From the NCBI GenBank assembly GCA_040877875.1, contig JBBDNC010000099.1, forward strand, positions 1-22,076: DNA of 22,076 bases, given 5' to 3'. The notes beneath the pieces are model-generated. The model did not search any database. It was not told the origin of the DNA and saw nothing but the letters and a program-made list of their open reading frames with translations. Position 1 is the stretch's first letter. Each line of letters opens with the position of its first letter. The stretch comes from JBBDNC01 sp040877875 (GTDB lineage: Bacteria > Bacteroidota > Rhodothermia > Balneolales > Balneolaceae). The translations under genes and the position numbers were made by a program. Shown one piece after another: positions 14,948 through 22,076 of the stretch.

Positions 14948-16186
14948 ATGAATATATTCAATCAGAAAACTTGCACAACATTCTTAGTGAGCCTGATCAT
15001 GGCGATGGGATTCGCTTTCACAGCTACAACGTCCACCCTGGCTCAGGAATCGGATTATCAGGTTCAGCAGAACTTTCGGGCCGAGTTTAACGACATGGTC
15101 AACCGGATCGATAATGCAATTACCAGTAAGGATCTTGAAGAAATCCTGGCCGGTATAGAAGAATTTGAAGCGGAATATTCCGGGTATTCAGAGTTGATTA
15201 ACCATGCCATTTATCCGGAAACATTTGAAAGCAGACTTTATGATCTGAATTCACGTTTCCGGGCTGCCGAGCAGAACATCGCTACCATCGAGCAGTTGAA
15301 TGAACGCATACGGGAACTGTCGGCTGAACTGGATGCGTTTCGAAGCCGGCTGGAGGAAATGGATTCCCTTGCCGGGGAGCTCCGGGAAGAGATTCAGGCT
15401 TCGGAATCCAATGAACAGCGTTTGTCCGGCCTGGTCAGACAATACCGTGAGAATCTTCAGCAGCGTGACAGATTTGTGACCGGCTTTCTGGAAAGCCTGA
15501 TCACAAGGTATGAAACGATTGATTCCGAATCGGCTGCCGAATTGTCGGAAGCGGCCGAACGAATGGATGAAAATCCAATGGATCTGGTCCAGACGATTCT
15601 GGGTGAGTATATCAATCATACGGACCAGACTTCCGGACTCCAGGCCATCGATTATCTGCGTATGAAAACTCAACATGTCTATTTCAGTGAGGTCTGGAGC
15701 GAAATCGGAGAGAACCTGGCAGAAATTTTTGCTTCCGACCGGCAGGTGCAGGCCCGCCAGGAAGTCGAGGACCTGCTGTCGAAGTGGAACACAAGCATTG
15801 AGAACAAATTGTGGAATTCGATGACGACTGCCTTTAATCAGAATAATATCTCGCTGGGTGATTTTAACAGCGGGAATGGACTATTTGATGCGCTGACAGC
15901 CTATATCGAATCCGCTACTGCAGGCAGCCGGGAAGTGAACACCGAAGAAGATTATGAGACTTACAGAAACTTTACCGGGTTCTGGAATAATACTGTCAAG
16001 TCCGAATGGGGTGATCATCTGGTAAATGGAGAGGTTCTGACGTTCTCTCAGATGTCGGCCGTCGATGAACAATTGCAAGACTGGAATGAAGCTGCCGTAC
16101 CGACTTCCAACCTGATGCTGATTCTGTTTCTTATCAGTATTGCAGTGATTATCGGACTGGTTGTCATGCTGGTTCGCAAGAAGTAG
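14948..16186 (+). CDS. Exported coiled-coil protein with C-terminal membrane anchor, unknown function
   Basis: 412 residues. A signal peptide (to about residue 32, TSTLAQ) leads into an acidic, helical mature domain. Residues about 95-160 have heptad-like Leu/Glu/Arg patterns (IEQLNERIRELSAELDAFRS) typical of a coiled coil. A second helical domain (about 165-375) has aromatic-rich segments such as NFTGFWNNTVKSEW. The C-terminus is a single hydrophobic helix (SNLMLILFLISIAVIIGLVVML) ending in VRKK, so after export the bulk would lie in the periplasm, anchored to the inner membrane with a short basic cytoplasmic tail. There is no enzyme motif and I do not recognise the family. It is paired with the upstream lipoprotein, and a good terminator follows 70 bp downstream. 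A scaffold between the membranes is one possibility, but only inference. Confidence 0.82.
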   Translation: MNIFNQKTCTTFLVSLIMAMGFAFTATTSTLAQESDYQVQQNFRAEFNDMVNRIDNAITSKDLEEILAGIEEFEAEYSGYSELINHAIYPETFESRLYDLNSRFRAAEQNIATIEQLNERIRELSAELDAFRSRLEEMDSLAGELREEIQASESNEQRLSGLVRQYRENLQQRDRFVTGFLESLITRYETIDSESAAELSEAAERMDENPMDLVQTILGEYINHTDQTSGLQAIDYLRMKTQHVYFSEVWSEIGENLAEIFASDRQVQARQEVEDLLSKWNTSIENKLWNSMTTAFNQNNISLGDFNSGNGLFDALTAYIESATAGSREVNTEEDYETYRNFTGFWNNTVKSEWGDHLVNGEVLTFSQMSAVDEQLQDWNEAAVPTSNLMLILFLISIAVIIGLVVMLVRKK

Positions 16187-16256
16187 AAGTGTGAAGCAGG
16201 AATAAATTTTTTCGACTCTGCACATTTTTTCTTGCTTGTAGAATAGAACACGATTT

Positions 16257-16291
16257 AAAAGCTACCTGCCATCCGGCAGGTAGCTTTTTTT
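16257..16291 (+). terminator. Rho-independent terminator after the coiled-coil gene
   Basis: GCTACCTGCC (16261-16270) pairs perfectly with GGCAGGTAGC (16275-16284) around an ATCC loop. AAAA before and TTTTTTT after (16285-16291) extend the stem. It could work weakly in the other direction for the convergent VWA operon, which has only a short U-run on that strand. Confidence 0.93.
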
Positions 16292-16443
16292 GGTTGGCCG
16301 GCATTCATTTTAAAAAAGCCTGCCTGGATGTACGAAATGCAGAGAGTATAGGGATAAGGGGCTTATGTTCGTGATGAAGCCCTTTACTGCGGCGAGGTTT
16401 TGTCCAGACTGTTTCAAAATGTAATGGCAGGGTTTAAGTGCCT

Positions 16444-18558
16444 CTACGGTAGAGCCAGGGATCGGCGGAGCAGCCATTCACCCGATAAAAGGAGAAGGAC
16501 AAGTATAAACCAGGTCAGGTTTTCAAACAGGTACCGGTAGAGGGTTCTTCTCTCCTCGACAGGGTTGAGCAGGTTTCTTTCTGCAAGCTCCCTTTGCAGG
16601 CTGCCCGATGAGGGGGTATCCAGAAATTGTCCGCCGGTTACTTCTGCAAGCTGTCGTAAAAGTGGGTCATTTCGTTCCGTATTGACAAATTCAACAGTCG
16701 ATTCGGACACACTGAATTCCCCCTCGTATTCATCAATGGTTCTCCCGTCTTTTCTGGCTCGTGTCTGGTAACGGTAATTTCCGGAGACCAGCCTGCCGGC
16801 CGACAGGTCGTAGTTCCCCTCCCCGCGGTTTCTCATGGTGTAAATATTCTCGGTGTCATTTTCGTGCATGATCACCACTTCAATGACTGCATCCGGTTCC
16901 CGTTCCCCGCTTTCATTGGTCAGGGATGCACGGAACCGTACCGGCTCGGTCTCCTGAAAAACTCTATGTACCGGAGAGATCTGGAGATTCCTCCGGTCCG
17001 GGCTTGTATGGGTCCATGCTACCAGGTTTGTTATGAGTGTGCGAACAAATCGACGTGTATTTTCTGTCTGGCTTTGAGTGAATTTGAACCACCCGAAAGC
17101 ATTTACCAGGGCATGCCGGAGGTTCCCGGTTTCTTCGGCCAGGAGGACGGGAACTTCCGTTTCCGAGCCGCCAATCGTTGCATATAAAAGAACGTTGGCT
17201 GTAACCGGCTTTTGATAGGTGCCCTCCCGGGTTTGTAACTGTGGAACACGTGAAAAATTTATCGGGTCAAATTCCAGGATTGGGTGGTTTTCCTGCTGTG
17301 GATTTACCCTTATTTGAAGATCTCTCATCCACCCGGGATTAGAAATTTCAAGAGGGATTACGGCCACTTCAAGATTTTCCGGACGCACGCCGGGGGTTGA
17401 AAACTGGAGAACGGGAAATTCTGAAATCAGGGATTCAATGCTTGAGAGATTCTCAGGCGGGTGTCCGTGAAGGATGATCAGATCATAGTCCGGGTTTTCT
17501 GATTCGTTCAGGCTTCCTTCAACAAATCTGTCGCCGAGCCAGGTTTTGGTTTCTACATCCAGGCTTTGATCCGTCTGGAGAAGGGTGCGGACCGCCCTGA
17601 CGTCGGGGTGTATTTCAAAGGCAATGTGAAGGATGCGGGTTTGATCGTCCAGGACATCCACGGAAAAAGGGAAGTGGTTGTTTGCCGACGTCTCTTCGTC
17701 CTCCAGAGGGGGGATACGGATTTCATAGTTATGAAGGCCGGTTTCCTCAAACATCAGGTCAAAACTGACAGTATGCGAAGAAGGGTCGGTTGAAAAGGAA
17801 ATTTGTTGTGAGTCGGTCTCTTCTCCATCCATCAGGAGCAAGGCGGTTACCGTTTCGCCTGAAAAACCGTTTTGCCTGACGGTGACGTCCACCGGTTGAC
17901 GCGTGTGGGTATATCCCGTTTCATTGGTGATGACTTCTGTAACTGCAACATCCCGAGTCCGGGAAGTATCCCCTACGGGAACGGTAAAAACCGGGCCGGG
18001 AAGCTCTCGTGCATGATATACCGGATCCCGTCCCCGGGTAATGATCCCGTCGCTCAACAGGATCGTGGCACGGGCTTGTCCCGATTGATCTCTGATATGG
18101 CGGAAAACTTCATCCAGATGGGTCACTCCCCCCTCGAGATCCAGTTCGGGGACCGGTCCGGCTTCTTCTTCCAGGGGTTCGACCACGTCATCAAACCGGT
18201 AAAAGGAGATGGATGCCACCTCGCTGAATTGTTCGAATTCGAATGATTCAATGATCTCTTTATAGCTTTCCCATCCCCGGTAATCCCCTCTTGTCACACT
18301 CATACTTTTACTGTCGTCCAGATAGACCGCTATTTCCGGCTGATGAATCTCAACTTCGGTGAACTCGAGGAATGGATTGAATAACAGAAGGATCAGAACA
18401 AAGAAGGCGGACCCGCGCAAGAAAATAAGTCCCCATTTTTTCACGGGCGGGACACTTTTCAGGTAAGAGTAGCTCCACCAGGTAAGAAGGAGAATGCAGC
18501 CGAGCAACAAGAATAAAAGAACCGAGGAGAAGATCGGGCTGAAGCCTTGAAACTGCAT
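16444..18558 (-). CDS. VWA-domain membrane protein, MoxR-associated
   Basis: 704 residues. Two N-terminal hydrophobic helices (about 10-29 and 42-62) are followed by a von Willebrand A domain whose MIDAS begins D-D-S-K-S at 81-85 (DxSxS), with further MIDAS-type residues at GGVTHL and LLSDG. A mid region with beta-sandwich character follows, then a segment (about 330-400) resembling the glutamine-amidotransferase-like fold seen in similar membrane VWA proteins. A second beta-rich domain comes next, and a C-terminal membrane helix (WFILVLLLLSGEWLL) near 680-697. VWA domains bind partners through a metal ion, and MoxR ATPases often remodel them. The gene starts 12 bp after moxR and ends the operon. 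Confidence 0.88.
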   Translation of the reverse strand: MQFQGFSPIFSSVLLFLLLGCILLLTWWSYSYLKSVPPVKKWGLIFLRGSAFFVLILLLFNPFLEFTEVEIHQPEIAVYLDDSKSMSVTRGDYRGWESYKEIIESFEFEQFSEVASISFYRFDDVVEPLEEEAGPVPELDLEGGVTHLDEVFRHIRDQSGQARATILLSDGIITRGRDPVYHARELPGPVFTVPVGDTSRTRDVAVTEVITNETGYTHTRQPVDVTVRQNGFSGETVTALLLMDGEETDSQQISFSTDPSSHTVSFDLMFEETGLHNYEIRIPPLEDEETSANNHFPFSVDVLDDQTRILHIAFEIHPDVRAVRTLLQTDQSLDVETKTWLGDRFVEGSLNESENPDYDLIILHGHPPENLSSIESLISEFPVLQFSTPGVRPENLEVAVIPLEISNPGWMRDLQIRVNPQQENHPILEFDPINFSRVPQLQTREGTYQKPVTANVLLYATIGGSETEVPVLLAEETGNLRHALVNAFGWFKFTQSQTENTRRFVRTLITNLVAWTHTSPDRRNLQISPVHRVFQETEPVRFRASLTNESGEREPDAVIEVVIMHENDTENIYTMRNRGEGNYDLSAGRLVSGNYRYQTRARKDGRTIDEYEGEFSVSESTVEFVNTERNDPLLRQLAEVTGGQFLDTPSSGSLQRELAERNLLNPVEERRTLYRYLFENLTWFILVLLLLSGEWLLRRSLALP

Positions 18559-18570
18559 TTGAATGTTGAG

Positions 18571-19575
18571 TTAAAGTTTTTCGAGCAGCTTGTTAATCAC
18601 ATCTACCGTATTCATCCCTTCAGCTTCTGCTGCGTAATTGGTGACAATACGATGGCGCAATACGGGGATTGCCAAAGCCCGGACGTCTTCTTCAATCACA
18701 TTCACCCTTCCCTTGGAAAGGGCTCTTGCCTTGCCGCCGATGATCAAATATTGAGAGGCCCGTGGCCCGGCTCCCCAACTCAGATAACGGTTTACAAAGT
18801 CATCCGCCAGGTTTGTATTGGGACGGGTAAAATTTACCAGGCGGACGGCTGTGTCGAGGACGTTATCCGGAACCGGTACTTCCCGTACAAGCTTCTGTAA
18901 ATCCAGGATTTGATCCTTGGAGAGTACAGGCTGTATATTTTCAGTTTCCAGGGCGGTGGTCTGGCTCACAATGGTTTTTTCTTCTTCAAATGCCGGGTAG
19001 TCAAGCCACAGGTTAAACATAAACCTGTCGAGCTGTGCTTCCGGAAGGGGATACGTCCCTTCCTGCTCAATGGGGTTCTGTGTAGCCAGTACAAAGAAAG
19101 GCAGATCCAGGGGGTAAGTGGTTCCTGAAGCGGTTACGTGATATTCCTGCATCCCTTCCAGAAGGGCTGCCTGGGTTTTTGGCGGGGTTCTGTTGATTTC
19201 GTCGGCCAGTATGATATTGGCAAAGATCGGGCCGTGGATGAATTTGAAATTCTTGTGGCCCGACTCCATGTCATCTTCAATAATCTCCGTACCGGTTATA
19301 TCACCCGGCATCAGGTCGGGGGTGAACTGGATACGGCTGAAACTCAGGCTCAGGCTTTTAGCCAGGGTTCTGATTAACAATGTCTTGGCCAGGCCGGGTA
19401 CCCCAACAAGTACGCAGTGTCCCCTCGAAAAGAGAGAAATCAAGAGCTGATCGATGATCTCCGTCTGACCCACGACCACCTTCGATATTTCTTTTTTGAT
19501 ATTTTGAAAGGAACTGTTGAAAAATTCAACAGCTTCATCGGGGTCACTGTGTTTCAACAGGGGTTTGGAGCTCAT
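18571..19575 (-). CDS. MoxR-family AAA+ ATPase
   Basis: 334 residues from ATG 19575; an ATG at 19617 would add 14 residues that do not resemble the family start. Motifs are clear: Walker A GVPGLAKT, Walker B IILADEINR, sensor 1 ATQNP, and the MoxR-specific GAGPRASQYL and ALPVLRHRI-like C-terminal part. MoxR proteins are chaperone-like ATPases that mature or activate partner proteins, commonly a VWA-domain protein encoded next door, as here. With start 19575 the gene overlaps the end of the SurA-like gene by 32 bp in another frame, indicating one transcript and likely coupling. Activity should be cytosolic, on the inner face of the membrane. Confidence 0.93.
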   Translation of the reverse strand: MSSKPLLKHSDPDEAVEFFNSSFQNIKKEISKVVVGQTEIIDQLLISLFSRGHCVLVGVPGLAKTLLIRTLAKSLSLSFSRIQFTPDLMPGDITGTEIIEDDMESGHKNFKFIHGPIFANIILADEINRTPPKTQAALLEGMQEYHVTASGTTYPLDLPFFVLATQNPIEQEGTYPLPEAQLDRFMFNLWLDYPAFEEEKTIVSQTTALETENIQPVLSKDQILDLQKLVREVPVPDNVLDTAVRLVNFTRPNTNLADDFVNRYLSWGAGPRASQYLIIGGKARALSKGRVNVIEEDVRALAIPVLRHRIVTNYAAEAEGMNTVDVINKLLEKL

Positions 19576-20941
19576 GTAATTCTGGGTTGGGTTCTTGATA
19601 TCTGTCTGGAATATCAATTTTATATTCTATATAGATTTCGTCACGCAATTCTTCAAGCCAGGCAGTTAATTCGCGCATCTGTTTTTGCTGAAGGGCGATA
19701 TTCCGAATTCGATCATAGTCCTGGTCCAGGTTGGCAACGTGTTCCTGTACATGGCGGTCGAGCCGTACGATTCTGAAGGCATTTTCGGTGTTTTCATTCT
19801 GGGGATTGAACGGCCGGGGTTCTGAAATCTCGCCGGTTTCATCCAGCAGCAGGGCAATTCGATAGAGAGCCGGGTCGAGCTGGTTGATGGCCAGTAATCT
19901 CTGGCCTGTTTGAGGGTCCAGGATTCTTCCACCCATGTTGCCGGTAAATTCATCATCGGAATGTTTACGCGCCATTTCGGCGAACTCAGTGCCGTGATTC
20001 AATACGCTGTCCCGGATCGCGTTCAATTGGTCGATGGCCTGTTGCTCATCCATGCCCTCGTCATCCATTGAAATCAGTAAATTATTCGTATCCACCTGGT
20101 CTCCTACCCGCCGGTTAAGCCTGATGATGTGAAAGCCGTATGAGGTTTCCACGATGCCGGACACTTCAGCCGTATCGAGTGCAGCGGCGGCGGCTGAATA
20201 GGAAGGAACAAGCTGATCCATAGGCATCAGGGGGATTTTCCCTCCCTGTTGTGCGTCCGGCGCGGAGCTGTATTTACGGGCCATTTCTTCAAATGATTTG
20301 CCGTGTACCACGATTGAATCCCGGATTTGCCGGGCTCTTTCCAGGGCCGCTTCTTTTGCATCTTCCAGTGGAGGGGGGATTTTAACAATTTGAGAGAGCG
20401 CGACCTGTTCGGGGATTGTCGGGAGTGAATCAGCAGGGATACTTTCAAAAAAGTCACGAACTTCAGGCCGGGTAATGCTGATTTCATTCATTTTTTGCTG
20501 ACGAATCTGCTGAACGGTCATCTGCTCGCGAAACTGCTCGCGAAACTCGGCCCTTAACTCAACGATACTTTGGCCGAATTGCCGTTCCAGGGCCGCTTCA
20601 CTTCCCGCCTGTTGAATCAATTGATTAATGCGCTGGTCCATCTGCCGGTTCACTATCTCGTCCGAGACGACTACAGAGTCAATTTCAGCTTTTTCAAGCA
20701 GCACATAGTTATCAATCATGGATTCCAACACTTCATACCACAATTGGCGACTGAATTCCATTTCCTGGTTGCTCTGCTGAAGTTGCCTCATATAATTGAC
20801 GACTTCATTGTCAATATCCGACTTCAGTATGATCCGGTCATTAACCACGGCAATAATCCGGTCCGTTACTTGCGAAGACTGGGCAAAAAGAGAAGAGGCC
20901 AGGAGTAAAGTGAGGATGGAGGCGTATAGAATTTGTTTCAT
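19544..20941 (-). CDS. SurA-like periplasmic peptidyl-prolyl isomerase/chaperone
   Basis: 465 residues. The signal peptide MKQILYASILTLLLASSLFA is followed by the SurA N-terminal helical domain (about 25-170), which starts with DRIIAVVNDRIILKSDID, a hallmark of SurA. Parvulin domain 1 (about 175-275) carries QIVKIP, FEEMARKYSSAPDAQQGGKI and SYGFHIIRL. Parvulin domain 2 (about 278-395) is more degenerate, with NNLLIS and AFRIVRL instead of the usual histidine-bearing ends. SurA escorts outer-membrane proteins across the periplasm. It follows the parvulin-like lipoprotein by 26 bp and overlaps moxR. The conserved first domain suggests it may retain isomerase activity, while the second is likely a binding module. 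Confidence 0.92.
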   Translation of the reverse strand: MKQILYASILTLLLASSLFAQSSQVTDRIIAVVNDRIILKSDIDNEVVNYMRQLQQSNQEMEFSRQLWYEVLESMIDNYVLLEKAEIDSVVVSDEIVNRQMDQRINQLIQQAGSEAALERQFGQSIVELRAEFREQFREQMTVQQIRQQKMNEISITRPEVRDFFESIPADSLPTIPEQVALSQIVKIPPPLEDAKEAALERARQIRDSIVVHGKSFEEMARKYSSAPDAQQGGKIPLMPMDQLVPSYSAAAAALDTAEVSGIVETSYGFHIIRLNRRVGDQVDTNNLLISMDDEGMDEQQAIDQLNAIRDSVLNHGTEFAEMARKHSDDEFTGNMGGRILDPQTGQRLLAINQLDPALYRIALLLDETGEISEPRPFNPQNENTENAFRIVRLDRHVQEHVANLDQDYDRIRNIALQQKQMRELTAWLEELRDEIYIEYKIDIPDRYQEPNPELHELQTPVETQ

Positions 20942-20967
20942 TTAAATAGAGACTGAATGATTAATCA

Positions 20968-21906
20968 TCAATTTTCTTCGGTCATTTGAACTTCTTCAAG
21001 TTGAGGCTGCCGGATTTCCCTAACGTTTATGCGCTCAATTTCATTATTTGCTTCCGCCTGAAGATAGAGATTCCTGACATAGGAATTAACAAGTCGCTGC
21101 GTTTTTTCCAAACGAAGCCATTCCCTGATCTGTTCGATCAGCCAGTTCAGGTCCGGGTGATCCCCTTCAGCTTTTACTTCCATCAGTTGTACAAAATGGT
21201 AATGATCTCCAATTTGCCGGATGGGAGAAATTTCAGTAATGCCTATTCGGTTGGCAAGATAGTGATTCATAATGGGGATATCAGCCAATGCCTGGGATTC
21301 CGGTACAAAATTTTCCGATTCCCGTATTCGGAGTTCTGGATTGATGCTGTAGCTGCGGACGACGTCCGGCCAGGGAATGCCCCGCATGATGTCTCTCCGT
21401 GCGTTATCAGCTTCAACACGGGTTCTTGTGGTGACATAGCGAAAGCGCACGTAGCGTTCATCGAGGATAAACCGGTCTTTATGGATCTGGTAATAATTTT
21501 GGGCCTCTTCCCGTGTCACTTCGAGATTCTCATTTTGTTCACTGACAATCAGGTCTTTCAGTGCATTTTCCAGTAACTGTGCGCGCTGCCGGTTCATCTT
21601 TCGGATGAATTCGGGATCACGGTCGAGCCCGATTCTCACTGCTTCTTTTTCAATAACCTTGCGGTCGATCCATGAGTTTTGATAGGCTTCGACAGCTTCA
21701 AGAGTGTCCCGCTGCAGAACGATTTCCGGAATTTCCAGCAGGGCTTGCTGTAAAGTCAACTCATCTTCTCCGACCCTGGCCAGTACAGGATTCCCTTCAT
21801 CATTCTGGAAGGGTTCGCAGCCGCTTAAGGCCGACAGGATGATGAGCCCCGAAAAGAAGACAGCCAGGATGGGAAGATCATGGAATGGACGTTTTTTAAA
21901 AATCAT
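20968..21906 (-). CDS. Parvulin/SurA-like lipoprotein, probably without isomerase activity
   Basis: 312 residues from ATG 21906; an ATG at 21951 would add 15 residues before the signal. The signal ends in a lipobox LSGC, so the protein should be lipid-anchored. The mature part starts with VLARVGEDELTLQQAL, typical of PpiC/SurA N-terminal domains, followed by the long helical arm (about 65-125). The parvulin region (about 130-235) is degenerate: YVRFRYVTTRTRVEADNARRDI replaces the usual HILV-type start, and the GxHxxxL end reads GDHYHFVQL. It is first in the four-gene operon and 26 bp from the SurA-like gene, so a role in outer-membrane protein folding or T9SS substrate handling is plausible. 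Confidence 0.85.
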   Translation of the reverse strand: MIFKKRPFHDLPILAVFFSGLIILSALSGCEPFQNDEGNPVLARVGEDELTLQQALLEIPEIVLQRDTLEAVEAYQNSWIDRKVIEKEAVRIGLDRDPEFIRKMNRQRAQLLENALKDLIVSEQNENLEVTREEAQNYYQIHKDRFILDERYVRFRYVTTRTRVEADNARRDIMRGIPWPDVVRSYSINPELRIRESENFVPESQALADIPIMNHYLANRIGITEISPIRQIGDHYHFVQLMEVKAEGDHPDLNWLIEQIREWLRLEKTQRLVNSYVRNLYLQAEANNEIERINVREIRQPQLEEVQMTEEN

Positions 21907-22029
21907 AACAAGATGACCGGTTGAGTGAGAAGTTGTCGTTTTAAAGGCCAATGAATGAATAGAGCGAAAGGTTTGAGTTAAGTTTACGGCTGAAAGGAAT
22001 GAACATTTTTTTTAAATATTCTATAAGAA
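21907..22029. other. Leader of the PPIase-MoxR-VWA operon
   Basis: AT-rich leader on the minus strand, bounded upstream by repeat copy D. No promoter motif is clear enough to call. Confidence 0.4.
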
Positions 22030-22076
22030 GGCTTTGCAAAACCCGGTCTTTTGCCCAATCTTTGCGTTATCGAAAT
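22030..22076 (+). repeat. TIR-bounded intergenic repeat, copy D (left end, cut by the window)
   Basis: GGCTTTGCAAAACC (22030-22043) and then CGGTCTTTTGCCCAAT and TTTGCGTTATC match the left 45 bp of copy A closely. The rest lies outside the window. It sits about 125 bp before the start of the minus-strand operon. Confidence 0.75.

Noticed and set aside
17242..17256. parS-like string containing CACGTGAAA
   Set aside because: Only one half fits the parS palindrome, and it lies inside the VWA coding sequence.

Overview
The window looks like chromosome from a Bacteroidota-type bacterium, most likely Balneolota/Rhodothermota rather than classical Bacteroidia. This is an inference from three things: a type IX secretion (T9SS) sorting domain on the large metalloprotease, a DUF5683 gene directly after parA-parB, and a PVC-type HEAT-repeat/cytochrome c protein at the left edge. 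I see no rRNA, tRNA, CRISPR array, prophage or transposase gene. Most of the 17 protein genes are ordinary chromosomal genes.

Layout. (1) 1-1208: 3' part of a HEAT-repeat/c-type cytochrome gene. (2) 1509-2770: an ECF sigma factor gene overlapping its putative single-pass anti-sigma gene by 4 bp. (3) 2982-6077: parA, parB, a DUF5683 membrane protein and a LOG-family (TIGR00730) enzyme, all on + and tightly spaced. (4) 6360-7409: an exported TPR protein, followed by a strong intrinsic terminator. (5) 7815-9821: transketolase. (6) 10145-12943 (-): a secreted metzincin metalloprotease with a T9SS tail, convergent with transketolase. (7) 13152-13631 (-): tadA. (8) 14487-16186 (+): a lipoprotein and a coiled-coil membrane protein of unknown function, adjacent and closed by a terminator. 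(9) 21906-16444 (-): a four-gene envelope operon encoding a parvulin-like lipoprotein, a SurA-like PPIase, a MoxR AAA+ ATPase and a VWA-domain membrane protein.

The main unexplained structure is in the spacers. A repeat of about 120-181 bp recurs at 9962-10142, 13662-13826, 13813-13932 and 22030-22076 (the last cut by the window edge). It is bounded by an inverted GGCTTTGCAAAACC-type end. The two long copies carry an internal CATAT-N5-ATATG hairpin and a GC-rich palindrome (TCCGCC/GGCGGA). It encodes nothing and looks like a MITE-like or REP-like element. The same GC palindrome also stands alone at 1282-1307 and 7517-7534, and inverted at 14361-14376. Other points worth a look are a possible cysteine switch in the protease, a MoxR-VWA pair without a DUF58 partner, and the unknown pair at 14487-16186.
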